Below the pieces are notes generated by a model. It did no database searches. It was not told the DNA's origin and saw only the letters and a list, made by a program, of their open reading frames with translations. Source: an uncultured Erythrobacter sp. (GTDB taxonomy: Bacteria; Pseudomonadota; Alphaproteobacteria; Sphingomonadales; Sphingomonadaceae). From it: DNA of 64,000 nt. Location: NCBI RefSeq assembly GCF_947492365.1, contig NZ_CANLMB010000001.1, positions 1,412,874 through 1,476,873 of the forward strand, in the 5' to 3' direction. Positions 34,784-44,003 of the stretch are shown piece after piece. The stretch's first letter is position 1. The number at the start of each line of letters is the position of its first letter. The translations under genes and the position numbers were made by a program.

Positions 34784-36628
34784 ATGTCCAAATCACCCTC
34801 CTCCCTGCGCAATGTCGCTATCATCGCGCACGTCGATCACGGAAAAACCACACTGGTTGACCAGCTTTTCCGCCAATCGGGCACTTATCGTGAGAATCAG
34901 CGCATCGAAGAGCGCGCGATGGATTCGGGCGATCTGGAAAAAGAGCGCGGAATCACCATCCTTGCCAAATGCACCAGCGTCGAATGGGAAGGCCCGTCCG
35001 GCGACGTGACCCGCATCAACATCGTCGACACGCCCGGCCACGCCGATTTCGGCGCGGAGGTTGAGCGCATCCTCTCCATGGTCGATGGCGTCATCCTGCT
35101 GGTCGATAGCGCGGAAGGCGCAATGCCGCAGACCAAGTTTGTTACCGGCAAGGCTCTGGCGCTCGGCCTCAAACCCATCGTTGTCGTCAACAAGATCGAC
35201 CGCCCCGATGGCCGCCCGCAGGAAGTGCTCGACGAAGTGTTCGACCTGTTCGCCTCGCTCGACGCCAATGACGAACAGCTCGACTTCCCCTCGCTCTGGG
35301 CCTCGGGCCGCGATGGCTATGCCAGCAGCGATGAAACCGCGCGCGAGGGCGATCTTGGCCCGCTCTTCAACCTGATCGTCGATCACGTGCCGGAACCGGG
35401 TCTGGAAGTGGAAGCCCCCTTCTCCTTCCTCGCCACCCTGCTTGACCGCGACAATTTCATGGGCCGCGTGCTCACCGGCCGTGTCCAGTCGGGCACGCTC
35501 AAGGTCAACGATCCGATCCACGCAATCGATATGGACGGCAAAGTCGTCGAAGTCGGCCGAGCGACCAAGCTGATGAGCTTTGACGGGCTGGACCGCGTTC
35601 CGGTTGAAACCGCCCGCGCCGGTGACATCATCGCGCTGGCCGGCCTGGAAAAGGCGACCGTGTCGAACACGATCTGCGATCCCGCAGTCAGCACGCCGAT
35701 TGCTGCACAGCCGATCGATCCCCCCACGCTCGCCATGCGCTTTTCGGTCAATGACAGCCCACTCGCCGGACGCGAAGGCAGCAAAGTCACCAGCCGCATG
35801 ATCCGCGACCGTCTGCTGCGCGAAGCTGAAACCAACGTCGCTATCCGCATCACCGAAGCCGACGACAAGGACGCTTTCGAAGTCGCAGGCCGCGGCGAGC
35901 TCCAGCTGGGCGTGCTCATCGAAACGATGCGCCGCGAAGGCTTCGAGCTTGGCATCAGCCGCCCGGTCGTGCTGTTCCGCGAAGAAGACGGAAAGCGCAC
36001 CGAACCGTTCGAAACCGTCGTCATCGACGTGGATGATGAACACTCGGGCACCGTTGTCGAAAAGATGCAGAAGCGTAAGGCCGACCTTACCGAGATGCGC
36101 CCCTCTGGCGTCGGCAAGACCCGCATCACCTTCTCCGCCCCTTCGCGCGGACTGATCGGCTATCACGGTGAATTCCTGTCCGACACGCGCGGCACCGGCA
36201 TCATGAACCGTCTGTTCGAAAAGTATGACGCCTATCGCGGCCCCATCGACGGTCGCAGCAACGGCGTGCTGATCTCCAACGGCGACGGCGAGAGCAACGC
36301 CTACGCGCTCAACATGCTTGAAGAGCGCGGCGAGCTGTTCGTGGGCGCGTCGATGAAGGTCTATGAAGGCATGATCATCGGCGAAAACGCCAAGCCGGAC
36401 GATCTCGAGGTCAACCCGATGAAGGCCAAGCAGCTCTCCAACGTCCGCTCGACCGGCAAGGACGACGCCATCCGCCTGACCCCGCCGCGCCGCATGAGCC
36501 TTGAGCAGTCCATCGCCTATATCGACACCGACGAAATGGTCGAAGTGACGCCGCATAGCATCCGTCTGCGCAAGACGCTGCTGTGCCCGCATGAGCGCAA
36601 GAAGGCACGGCGCAAGAAGGAATCGTAA
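34784..36628 (+). CDS. typA: Ribosome-associated translational GTPase TypA/BipA
   Basis: 614 residues. G1 [10 protein letters not shown]3 DTPGHADFG and G4 NKID are clear, with EF-G-like domain 2 (about 210-290), domains III and V ([33 protein letters not shown]) and the BipA-specific C-terminal domain ending in a Lys/Arg-rich tail. It binds 70S ribosomes and assists 50S assembly and stress growth. The ATG at 34784 fits the family start; an upstream in-frame extension lacks support. Transcribed alone. Confidence 0.96.
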   Translation: MSKSPSSLRNVAIIAHVDHGKTTLVDQLFRQSGTYRENQRIEERAMDSGDLEKERGITILAKCTSVEWEGPSGDVTRINIVDTPGHADFGAEVERILSMVDGVILLVDSAEGAMPQTKFVTGKALALGLKPIVVVNKIDRPDGRPQEVLDEVFDLFASLDANDEQLDFPSLWASGRDGYASSDETAREGDLGPLFNLIVDHVPEPGLEVEAPFSFLATLLDRDNFMGRVLTGRVQSGTLKVNDPIHAIDMDGKVVEVGRATKLMSFDGLDRVPVETARAGDIIALAGLEKATVSNTICDPAVSTPIAAQPIDPPTLAMRFSVNDSPLAGREGSKVTSRMIRDRLLREAETNVAIRITEADDKDAFEVAGRGELQLGVLIETMRREGFELGISRPVVLFREEDGKRTEPFETVVIDVDDEHSGTVVEKMQKRKADLTEMRPSGVGKTRITFSAPSRGLIGYHGEFLSDTRGTGIMNRLFEKYDAYRGPIDGRSNGVLISNGDGESNAYALNMLEERGELFVGASMKVYEGMIIGENAKPDDLEVNPMKAKQLSNVRSTGKDDAIRLTPPRRMSLEQSIAYIDTDEMVEVTPHSIRLRKTLLCPHERKKARRKKES

Positions 36629-36670
36629 GAAGGAAGGATAGGTCTGGCGCTTAACCGCGCCACCGCCTCC

Positions 36671-37573
36671 CTATTTCAGTTCACCCGCTTCGGGCCGCCG
36701 CCCCAGCACCAAATCGCGCTTATCCGCCATCGCGCCGACGATGAAATCCATCAAGGCGCGGATGCGGGGCGTGTGCCGCAAGTCCGGGTGAGTGAGCACC
36801 CACAGATCCTGCTGCGGAACCGGGGCGGCTGTGGTTAGCCGAACAAGGCCGGGTTCGGGATCGGCCATGAAACAGGCGCCGCGCCCCAACCCCATGCCCT
36901 TTACCAGAGCTCGGTGTCTGGCAATGATGTCGTCAATCACGATCGAAACGGGCGCATCGGGATAGGGCGATCTCTCACGCCAATCGGGCCACATCCCGTC
37001 AGATGCAGGGGCAATCCAGCGCAGATCTTCACGGCGGGTTGAGGCAAGGTAATCGCGATCGGCGTAATAGGTCACACAAGTGGGGAACAGGCGCCTGCCG
37101 ACCAGATGGCCGGGCGGCTCCTGCGCTCCCCTGATCACCACATCCGCTTCAAGCCGGTCGAGATCGACGAACCGGATGCTGGTTCCGATCTTCAATTCGA
37201 TGTCCGGATGCGCGGCGGCGAATTCAAAGAGGTCTTCTGTCAGAAGATATTGTGCGATCGGTTCCGGCAAGGACACATTGATCGCCCCCGACAGGCCGGT
37301 ATCGGCTGCCCGCTGATGCCGCGCTCCGGCAAGCACCAGTTCCTCCATGCGCTGCGCAACATCAATAAGCGCCTCGCCAAGCGCGGTTGGCAGATACCCG
37401 CCGGGTTGCTTTTCGAACAGTTTTCCGCACCGCGCCTCAATCGCCGCGAGACGCCGCGAGACGGTTGTATGGGTCAGGCCAAGCGAAGCGGCAGCGGTCC
37501 GCAATGTTCCCGAACGCGCCAGCGCCAGGATCAAGCGATAATCATCCCAATCGTGCAGCTGCCCGTCATCCAT
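36671..37573 (-). CDS. LysR-family transcriptional regulator
   Basis: About 300 residues. The winged helix-turn-helix occupies about 8-70 (DDYRLILALARSGTLRTAAASLGLTHTTVSRRLAAIE), followed by a two-lobed effector domain (about 95-290). The text YRLILALARSGTLRTAAASLGL is the AmpR/GcvA-like branch that often controls a divergently transcribed gene; the gene opposite, 100 bp away, encodes a secreted DUF1330-like protein. An upstream ATG at 37618 is possible; neither start has a strong ribosome site. Confidence 0.9.
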   Translation of the reverse strand: MDDGQLHDWDDYRLILALARSGTLRTAAASLGLTHTTVSRRLAAIEARCGKLFEKQPGGYLPTALGEALIDVAQRMEELVLAGARHQRAADTGLSGAINVSLPEPIAQYLLTEDLFEFAAAHPDIELKIGTSIRFVDLDRLEADVVIRGAQEPPGHLVGRRLFPTCVTYYADRDYLASTRREDLRWIAPASDGMWPDWRERSPYPDAPVSIVIDDIIARHRALVKGMGLGRGACFMADPEPGLVRLTTAAPVPQQDLWVLTHPDLRHTPRIRALMDFIVGAMADKRDLVLGRRPEAGELK

Positions 37574-37672
37574 TGGAACGTTTTTGCACCATTCATAGGC
37601 AAATTCTAGCCGATACATTCGAATTGCGGGCGTTCATGGTGCGCAAATCAACCGAATGTCTGGATCACTACC

Positions 37673-38464
37673 ATGCCCCACCCCGAATTTTTCTCCCCCA
37701 AACGCTCAATCACACTTGCGGCAATCACTGCGCTGATGCTCGCACCGACAGGTCTTGCCCACGCCTCCGCCTCCGGACCTTCAGACGCCGAGGAAGCGCC
37801 CGCGCATCGCAGCTTTTCGGTCGAACTTAAGCGCGGCGAAGTGTTGCAGCTGATCGCACCGGAGGCCCGCGCCGATGCCGCCGATGCCCGCGCCGAATAT
37901 TATCGCACTGCTGTGCCACCGGCAGAAGAGCTGGGTTTCCGCCGTCTTGGCCAGCTCAATGTCCGCCAAAAGGTTGTCAGCGAATATGATCCGGGCGGCT
38001 TCATCTTCTTCTCATGGCCCAGCCAGGCAGCGTTCGACCAATTTTCGGTCCGGCCTGATCTGCCCGAAATCGAAGCCATGCGTCCACAAGGCTGGGACGA
38101 ACTGAGATTGTACAATCTGGAACTGGAGGAGGACATCTCTCTCCAGTTCCGCTCGGACAAGCATTACACCGTCGTGGTCGCGTGGCTCGATGCTGAGAAT
38201 TCAGCGGATTACGACCGCTATCTCGACGGCATCGAACCAGCGGTGCGGGCTGCTGGCGGACGGTTCGTGTACAAGATGCGCGCGCCATCGATGGAGGCTC
38301 ATAACTCACCGCCCGGCGCTCCGGGACAGATCACGTTCGTTGAATGGAGTGATGTTGACGGGTTTGCGAAGGTCCAGCAGTCGCAGGAATATCTGGACCA
38401 CCGGCAATATTTCGGATCGTCGGTCGACAGGTTCGAATTCTACTGGCTCGAAATGCCCGCGTAA
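37673..38464 (+). CDS. Secreted tandem DUF1330-like protein
   Basis: 263 residues. Signal peptide (about 1-33), then two similar alpha/beta ferredoxin-like halves. The first is about 48-150 (EVLQLIAPEARADAADARAEY, GGFIFFSWPSQAAFDQF) and the second about 162-262 (HYTVVVAWLDAENSADYDRYL, QITFVEWSDVDGFAKVQQSQ). Each half carries the strand-helix-strand pattern of DUF1330/dimeric alpha-beta barrel proteins, so the chain may be a fused dimer. Export is unusual for the family. Divergent from the LysR gene, its likely regulator. Function unknown. Confidence 0.7.
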   Translation: MPHPEFFSPKRSITLAAITALMLAPTGLAHASASGPSDAEEAPAHRSFSVELKRGEVLQLIAPEARADAADARAEYYRTAVPPAEELGFRRLGQLNVRQKVVSEYDPGGFIFFSWPSQAAFDQFSVRPDLPEIEAMRPQGWDELRLYNLELEEDISLQFRSDKHYTVVVAWLDAENSADYDRYLDGIEPAVRAAGGRFVYKMRAPSMEAHNSPPGAPGQITFVEWSDVDGFAKVQQSQEYLDHRQYFGSSVDRFEFYWLEMPA

Positions 38465-38795
38465 CCCGGGTGCGAGGACAGCGAGGTGACGGGCCGAGCG
38501 CATTTTCCTACAGCGCCCTCCCGCGCTAGGCCTTAGTGCATGGCACCGCCTCGCTTTCACCTTCGCGTCTTTCGGCCCGCGTGCGCGCACTTCTTGCAGC
38601 GCGATCCGCTGGGTCAGGCGGGCAAAGTTGAAAGGTTACACCCGTCACCGGCTTCACCCTCTCGCGATGGCGGAATTCTGCGCGATTGCGAGGGGAGGAG
38701 AGTTTTTCAAAGACCCCACTTGTGCGGTCCATGTCTCGGGGCCGAAGGGTGTCATGGTGGCCATGCGGGGCCGGGCCTGATAGTCGGCTCGACTC
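38465..38795. other. 331-bp intergenic region before putP
   Basis: No gene, repeat or clear hairpin found. A longer open frame crosses it antisense and sense to putP but has no ribosome site or family text. It presumably holds the putP promoter, which I cannot place with confidence. Confidence 0.4.
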
Positions 38796-40274
38796 ATGAA
38801 CACAGCCACACTTGCCAGCCTCGCCCTCTACTTCATCGCCATGATCGCCATCGGGCTTTACGCATGGCGCAAATCGACCTCGGACTCCGCGGGTTACCTG
38901 CTCGCCGGACGCAATCTGCCGCCTTCGGTCGCGGCGCTCTCTGCCGGGGCGAGCGACATGTCGGGGTGGCTGCTGCTCGGCCTACCCGGCGCGCTCTACC
39001 TGACTGGCTTGAGCGCAGCGTGGATCGGGATCGGGCTGTTCGCCGGTGCCGTGGTCAACTGGATCGTGGTTGCGCCTCGGCTGCGCGAACAGACCGAGAG
39101 CTACGGCAATGCACTCACCATCCCGCAGTTCCTCGCCAACCGCTTCCCTGGCCAAGGCACCAATCTGCGGGTCATCAGCGCGATTGTGATCGTGGCCTTC
39201 TTCGCGGTCTACACCGCCGCAGGGCTGGTTGGCGGAGGCAAGCTGTTCGAAACCGCCTTTGCCGGAGCGCTGCCCGATACGGGGCTGTCGGACTACATGC
39301 TAGGCATCCTCATCACCGCCGGGATCGTGCTGGCCTATACGATGGTGGGCGGGTTTCTGGCGGTCAGCCTGACCGACTTTGTCCAAGGCATCATCATGAT
39401 GCTGGCGCTTGTCATCATGCCGCTGGTGGTGCTGTTCGGCAGCGGCGGGGATGGCGGCGCGTCGCTCTCCACCGTGCCGGTGGAGGGGTTCCTCAGCCTG
39501 ACCGAAGGGGTCACGCTGCTGGGCTTCATCAGCGCAGTGACATGGGGGCTCGGCTATTTCGGGCAGCCGCATATCATCGTGCGCTTCATGGCGATCGACA
39601 CGGTCGAGAAGGTCGCGCGCGCACGCACCTATGGCCTCAGCTGGATGGGTATCTCGCTGATCGGAGCTGTGGCGATGGGGATCGCCGGGCGCGGCTATGC
39701 CGAGGCAAACGGGATCGTGGTCGAGGATGCGGAGACGATCTTCATCATCCTGGCCGAATTGCTGTTCCACCCGCTTGTCACCGGCTTCCTGTTCGCAGCG
39801 CTGCTGGCGGCTATTATGAGCACGATCTCTTCGCAATTGCTGGTCGCGTCCAGCTCGCTGACCGAGGATTTCTACCGCTTGTTCCTGCGCAAACAATGCT
39901 CTGAACGCGAGGCGGTGAATGTCGGGCGGATCTGCGTCGCGCTGGTCGCGGTTGCGGCGATCGTGATGGCGAGCAATCCGGACAGTCAGGTGCTGGGGCT
40001 GGTGGCGAACGCCTGGGCAGGGTTCGGAGCGGCATTCGGCCCGCTCATCATCCTGGCGCTGACATGGCGCGGGATCACCGGTGCAGGTGCGGTCGCGGGT
40101 CTGGTGACTGGCGCAGTGGTGACCGGCGGCTGGATCGCGCTCGGCCTCAATGCGAGCATGCTTGGCGGCGAAGGGCTGTACGAGATCGTGCCGGGCTTCA
40201 TCGCGGCATGGATCGCAATTGTCGCGGTGAGCAAGGCTGGCGCAGGAAGAGGGGGCGAAAACCGCACAGCCTAG
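38796..40274 (+). CDS. putP: Sodium/proline symporter
   Basis: 492 residues, about 13 transmembrane helices of the SSS family. The stretch SAGASDMSGWLLLGLPGALY matches the sodium/substrate site of PutP, as do RLREQTESYGNALTIPQFL and GLGYFGQPHIIVRFMA. It imports proline with Na+ for use as carbon, nitrogen or osmolyte. No putA is in the window. It begins at ATG 38796 after a 331-bp leader and is followed 120 bp later by the thioredoxin gene. Confidence 0.95.
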   Translation: MNTATLASLALYFIAMIAIGLYAWRKSTSDSAGYLLAGRNLPPSVAALSAGASDMSGWLLLGLPGALYLTGLSAAWIGIGLFAGAVVNWIVVAPRLREQTESYGNALTIPQFLANRFPGQGTNLRVISAIVIVAFFAVYTAAGLVGGGKLFETAFAGALPDTGLSDYMLGILITAGIVLAYTMVGGFLAVSLTDFVQGIIMMLALVIMPLVVLFGSGGDGGASLSTVPVEGFLSLTEGVTLLGFISAVTWGLGYFGQPHIIVRFMAIDTVEKVARARTYGLSWMGISLIGAVAMGIAGRGYAEANGIVVEDAETIFIILAELLFHPLVTGFLFAALLAAIMSTISSQLLVASSSLTEDFYRLFLRKQCSEREAVNVGRICVALVAVAAIVMASNPDSQVLGLVANAWAGFGAAFGPLIILALTWRGITGAGAVAGLVTGAVVTGGWIALGLNASMLGGEGLYEIVPGFIAAWIAIVAVSKAGAGRGGENRTA

Positions 40275-40393
40275 GGCTCTCTCCGGCAGGCAACAGAATG
40301 CGGCCAGCAGCTGTAACCGCGAGTGTGTGCGCCGCGAATAAGGGAATGAATGACCGGCCCTTTTGCTGGTCCCCTTATTGGAGCCCATCGCAC

Positions 40394-40795
40394 ATGACCC
40401 GCCTCTTCCTCCTTCTCACCGTCATCGGCGCGCTGGTCGTCGGTGTCATGCAATTGAACGCGCAGGTCTCCACCGCCGGTTGGCAGACCTATGACGAGGC
40501 GGAGTTCATGATGGCGCAGAAGAAGGGCAAGACCATCGTGGTCGATGTCTATGCCAATTGGTGCCCAACCTGCCGCGCGCAGGCTCCGATCATGGACGAG
40601 TTGCGGCAGGAGCACGCGAGCGCTGATGTGCTGTTTGTGAAGGTCAACTTTGACCAAGAGAAGGACTTCCTGCGCGCCCACCGCATCCCCCGCCAATCGA
40701 CAATCCTGGTGTTCAACGGGATGGAAGAAAGTGCGCGCTCGATCGCCGAAACCGACCGCACGCGCCTTCGCCGTCTGGTGCTGGACGCGCTCTAA
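40394..40795 (+). CDS. Membrane-anchored/periplasmic thioredoxin-like protein
   Basis: 133 residues. An N-terminal hydrophobic segment (MTRLFLLLTVIGALVVGVM) anchors or exports it. A thioredoxin fold follows with active site ANWCPTCRAQ (Cys pair near residues 57/60) and the cis-Pro region RQSTILVF. The next gene, 6 bp on, encodes a CcdA/DsbD-type electron conduit, so this protein is probably the periplasmic acceptor of its reducing power. The WCPTC dipeptide differs from the CGPC of cytoplasmic thioredoxin and resembles the DsbD C-terminal domain. Confidence 0.88.
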   Translation: MTRLFLLLTVIGALVVGVMQLNAQVSTAGWQTYDEAEFMMAQKKGKTIVVDVYANWCPTCRAQAPIMDELRQEHASADVLFVKVNFDQEKDFLRAHRIPRQSTILVFNGMEESARSIAETDRTRLRRLVLDAL

Positions 40796-40801
40796 CCGGT
40801 C

Positions 40802-41521
40802 ATGCTGGCAAGCGGCTTTCTATCCTTCGTCGCCGGACTGGTGACGATCCTCAACCCCTGCGTGTTGCCGCTGGTGCCGATCCTGGTCGCATCGGCGCTG
40901 GGCAAGAGCCGCTTTGGCCCGCTCGCGCTCGCAGGCGGGTTGGTGACGAGCTTCACCCTTTTCGGGTTCACCGTGATCGCCTTTGGCTATTCGCTGGGCA
41001 TCAATGAACAGTTTGTGCGGCTAATGGCCGGAGGTCTGCTTGCGATGGCAGGCGTGGTTCTGCTGGTCCCGCAAGCGCAAGTCGCGCTCAGCGCTGCGGC
41101 GGCTCCGGTTGCGAACTTTGGCAATCGGCGGCTGGCGGGGCTAAGCGGCGAAGGCTGGCACGGACAGTTCGCGGTGGGCCTGCTGCTCGGCGTGGTCTGG
41201 GCTCCGTGTGTCGGGCCGACTTTGGGCGTTGCGATTGCTGCGACCAGTCAGGGTGAGAACCTTGCCTCGAGCTTCCTCATCTTCCTGATCTTCGGCCTTG
41301 GCGTGGCGACCAGCGTGCTCGCCTTCGCCTATGGTTCGCGCAAGGCGCTGGGCGAGCGGCGCAAGACCCTCAACTTGGTGGCGAAATACGGAAAGCCGCT
41401 GTTTGGCGGAGCGCTCCTATTGGTCGGACTGATGGTGCTCACCGGTTTTGACAAGCTTGTCGAGATCGCGCTGCTCGACGCGCTACCCGACAGCGTTATC
41501 CGCTTCACGACGCGTTTTTGA
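40802..41521 (+). CDS. ccdA: CcdA/DsbD-type transmembrane thiol electron carrier
   Basis: 239 residues, six helices. Two redox cysteines sit in ILNPCVLPLVPIL (helix 1, about residue 20) and VWAPCVGPTLG (helix 4, about 138), the CcdA/DsbD-beta signature with flanking prolines. It carries electrons from cytoplasmic thioredoxin to the periplasm for cytochrome c maturation or disulfide reduction. The immediately upstream thioredoxin gene supports this. A separate full-length DsbD-type protein is encoded at 47409-49487. Confidence 0.9.
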   Translation: MLASGFLSFVAGLVTILNPCVLPLVPILVASALGKSRFGPLALAGGLVTSFTLFGFTVIAFGYSLGINEQFVRLMAGGLLAMAGVVLLVPQAQVALSAAAAPVANFGNRRLAGLSGEGWHGQFAVGLLLGVVWAPCVGPTLGVAIAATSQGENLASSFLIFLIFGLGVATSVLAFAYGSRKALGERRKTLNLVAKYGKPLFGGALLLVGLMVLTGFDKLVEIALLDALPDSVIRFTTRF

Positions 41522-41578
41522 TCTTTCCTACTCGCGGGCCTTGCGTCATGCTGCGCCTCGCAAGAGGGAGATTGAGGA

Positions 41579-41968
41579 ATGAGCGAGAACTCTGGACCGC
41601 GCGTCACCGGATTGGGAGGCGTCTTCTACGTCGCTGCAGACCCTGAGGCGACCCGTGCATGGTATCGCGAAAAGCTGGGCGTGGACGGCGAATACGGACC
41701 GCAATTCGCATGGGCCGACGAACCTAAGAAGAACCCCTATTCGCTCATCAGCCACTTCAAGGATGATGCCTATATGAAGCCCGGAACGGCAGGCTTCATG
41801 ATCAACCTGCGCGTTGCCGACCTCGACGGATTTGTCGAAGTGTTGAAATCGCGCGATGTCGACGTGCTCGACACCGCGGATGAAGGTTATGGCAAATTTG
41901 CATGGATCCTCGACCCCAATGGCGTGAAGATCGAGCTGTGGGAACAGGTCGCCGAGGAACTGCCCTAG
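41579..41968 (+). CDS. VOC/glyoxalase-superfamily protein
   Basis: 129 residues. Paired beta-alpha-beta-beta-beta modules: GLGGVFYVAADPEATRAWYR at the start and GFMINLRVADLDGFVEVLKS plus KFAWILDPNGVKIELWE at the end, the typical metal-site Glu of the VOC fold. The family ranges from glyoxalase I to antibiotic-resistance and dioxygenase enzymes; no substrate can be assigned. GAGG lies just upstream of the ATG. Confidence 0.85.
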   Translation: MSENSGPRVTGLGGVFYVAADPEATRAWYREKLGVDGEYGPQFAWADEPKKNPYSLISHFKDDAYMKPGTAGFMINLRVADLDGFVEVLKSRDVDVLDTADEGYGKFAWILDPNGVKIELWEQVAEELP

Positions 41969-42064
41969 GCCCCTTTACGAGGCTTCACCTAGACGCGAAG
42001 TAGGATTTGGTTAACGCTAACCCTTCCCCCCGCATTAACCAATCCATCGTAGATATCCCTAAGT

Positions 42065-42826
42065 ATGAAGCACTTGGGAACTCTCCGAATTCTGGCGCCG
42101 ATGGCCGCTGCGCTCGCGCTTTCCGGCTGCGGATCACTGATCCCTGCAGGCAGCGGCGAAGCGTCGTCGGCCGGCTCTGCGCGGACCAGTTCCGCCAGCC
42201 AGCCCGCAAGCCGGCCAGCCCCGGCCCGCACACAGCCGCGCCGCCTTGCCAACGCGCCGCAGCGACTGATGTCACGGCCTGAGGATGCCGCCTGCCTAAC
42301 TGATCTGTCGTCAACCGGCGCACGGTTCGAGGCCCTGCCTGACACTTACGCAGCGCCCGGATGCAACCGGCTTGGCACGGTGCAACTGGCCGCGCTGGCG
42401 GGCGACCGCTCGCAATTCGGGGTCAGCAATATCGGCCCGGTGCAATGCCGCGTGGCCAGCACATTCTCCGAATGGGCGCGCTTTGGCGTTGATCGCGCTG
42501 CGCGTGAAATCCTTGGCAGTCCGCTCGCCCGGATCGAGACTATGGGCAGTTATGCCTGCCGCAACGTCGCAGGTTCGAGCCGCCGCTCTGCCCATGCCAG
42601 CGCAGAAGCCATCGATGTGTCGGGCTTTGTGCTCGAGGATGGCCGCCGGATCACGCTGACGGGTGACTGGAATGGCGGCAGCGCGGCGGAGCGCGAGTTC
42701 CTGCGCGTCGTCCATCGCAGCGCCTGCAAGCGTTTTGGCACTGTGCTCGGCCCGGAATACAACCGCGCGCATGAGGATCACTTCCATCTGGAAGGCACTG
42801 CCGGCGATACGAGCTTCTGCCGCTAG
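42065..42826 (+). CDS. Extensin-like domain lipoprotein
   Basis: 253 residues. Lipobox LSGC at about 19-22, a Ser/Ala/Pro/Arg-rich linker (to about 80), then an extensin-like C-terminal domain (about 85-253). That domain has even-spaced cysteines (DAACLTDL, APGCNRL, GPVQCRV, SYACRN, RSACKRF, TSFCR) and the His-Asp-His set in RSAHASAEAIDVSGF and AHEDHFHLEG, which suggests a zinc peptidase-like site related to D-Ala-D-Ala carboxypeptidase folds. Bacterial members are thought to act on the cell wall. TTGGTTAA/TTAACCAA inverted repeats lie upstream. Confidence 0.87.
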   Translation: MKHLGTLRILAPMAAALALSGCGSLIPAGSGEASSAGSARTSSASQPASRPAPARTQPRRLANAPQRLMSRPEDAACLTDLSSTGARFEALPDTYAAPGCNRLGTVQLAALAGDRSQFGVSNIGPVQCRVASTFSEWARFGVDRAAREILGSPLARIETMGSYACRNVAGSSRRSAHASAEAIDVSGFVLEDGRRITLTGDWNGGSAAEREFLRVVHRSACKRFGTVLGPEYNRAHEDHFHLEGTAGDTSFCR

Positions 42827-42885
42827 TCACCGGCTGCCAATCCAAGCGCTCCGGTAATCGAGCGGAAATCTACGCCAGATACTTT

Positions 42886-42917
42886 ACGGCCCCGACATCA
42901 GGGAATGTCAGGGCCGT
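42886..42917. terminator. Strong hairpin between the extensin and LuxR genes
   Basis: ACGGCCC-C-GACAT and ATGTC-A-GGGCCGT pair over 12 bp with one mismatch around a 6-nt loop. Located 60 bp past the extensin-gene stop and about 90 bp past the end of the convergent LuxR gene. No T run, so termination is inferred. Confidence 0.55.
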
Positions 42918-43004
42918 GCGGGCACCGGGGTGAGTTAGGGTCGCCCACCGAGAACGGGGCTATCCCTATGCCCGATTTCTGTGGGCAAGGCGCTCAAGCG
43001 CAGC

Positions 43005-43625
43005 CTAGATCTCGATCTTGGGCTCAAGCTTTGCTTCGAGTTTCAACCGCACCGCTTCGGCGGCGTGGCGCGCGCCCAGCTTGTGCATCATATTGGCGCG
43101 GTGGATTTCGACCGTGCGCGGGCTGATATCGAGTTCGCGGGCGATGACCTTGTTGCTGCTGCCTTCGGACAGCCATTCGAGCACTTCGCGTTCGCGGGCT
43201 GAAAGACTGGATATCCGGTCGCGTGCCTCGATCATCCGGCGGCGAGCAGCGCCGAACACTTCGGCCTCTTTCTCGATCCGGTTGAGGCAGCGTTCGAACC
43301 GTTCGGTATCGAGCGGCAGCGAGAGGTAATCGAGTGCTCCTGCCTTGATCGCTTCGACGATGCGGCCGGGACGCGGATCGGTGTTGATCGCGATCAAAGG
43401 CAACCAAATCCCCAACTTGCTCAATCGTTCGAGGATCATCGAGACCCCGCCTTCCTGGGCGGTATCGCGGGCAATAATGATGCCTTCGCGCGGCGGGTGG
43501 ACAGAGAGCTCTGAAAGGTCGCCATACACTTCTGAATGGTGGCCGAGCGTGAACCCGACCCTAGCCAATTCAGCGCGGTGGCGACTGTTAGAGTCGACGA
43601 AGTGGAGAGAGGATTTGCGTGTCAT
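43005..43625 (-). CDS. LuxR/FixJ-type regulator with a degenerate receiver
   Basis: 206 residues. The C-terminal LuxR helix-turn-helix (about 140-200) is intact: LSAREREVLEWLSEGSSNKVIARELDISPRTVEIHRANM. The N-terminal half has receiver length but is eroded. The acidic pocket reads HFVDSN rather than DDD. A possible phospho-Asp remains in IIIARDTAQ and the Thr in AINTD. The conserved Lys before Pro (KP) is replaced by Leu in YLSLPLD. It may therefore be phosphorylation-independent. No histidine kinase is adjacent. Confidence 0.87.
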   Translation of the reverse strand: MTRKSSLHFVDSNSRHRAELARVGFTLGHHSEVYGDLSELSVHPPREGIIIARDTAQEGGVSMILERLSKLGIWLPLIAINTDPRPGRIVEAIKAGALDYLSLPLDTERFERCLNRIEKEAEVFGAARRRMIEARDRISSLSAREREVLEWLSEGSSNKVIARELDISPRTVEIHRANMMHKLGARHAAEAVRLKLEAKLEPKIEI

Positions 43626-43941
43626 GCTCAGGGTGGTGAGCGCCAAGATACAAATTAGCACGGCGGACCTAACCCGATACGGAGCAATGATTCGCGTTTG
43701 CCGCTGAAACCCCCGCGAATCTAAGCAAAAAGCCCCTCCAAATCGAATGATTAACTTTACAAATCAGCGCTGTTTAGCCCGTGTTAGGCATAGTGACTTG
43801 TGTCGACTCGGCGCTTTTTGGCGCGCGCTGCCTTTCGACTCGCAAAGTGGCTGCTGGATATGGCGCAATTTCTGCAACGTCTGGTCCGCAGAATTTCTTA
43901 CGCAGTTTCGCGCGCAGCTATTCTGGCTTTAAAGCGGGCAC
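43626..43941. other. Intergenic region between the LuxR and DUF3617 genes
   Basis: About 316 bp without a convincing gene. It includes the upstream region of the LuxR gene, with a run CAAAAAGCCCCTCC near 43727 and an AT-richer stretch near 43745-43765 that may hold its promoter. A basic 64-codon frame on the plus strand (43800-43994) runs through the terminator and was rejected. Confidence 0.4.
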
Positions 43942-43980
43942 AAAAAGGGCGGGAGAAGGCCGCGCCCTCCCCCGCCCCTT
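43942..43980 (-). terminator. Rho-independent terminator of the DUF3617 lipoprotein gene
   Basis: On the minus strand GGGCGGGGGAG and CTCCCGCCC form a stem with one bulged region, followed by TTTTTG. It lies 24 bp past the stop codon at 44004. Confidence 0.8.
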
Positions 43981-44003
43981 ACTCAGGGTGGTGATTAACC
44001 GGC

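Noticed and set aside
34793..36592. A 599-codon open frame antisense to typA
   Set aside because: The translated text is low-complexity His/Arg/Asp/Ala-rich without domains, while typA on the other strand is fully conserved; it is a codon-bias shadow.
43800..43994. Plus-strand 64-codon frame of basic amphipathic character
   Set aside because: It starts at GTG without a ribosome site and runs straight through the minus-strand terminator stem; no homology text.
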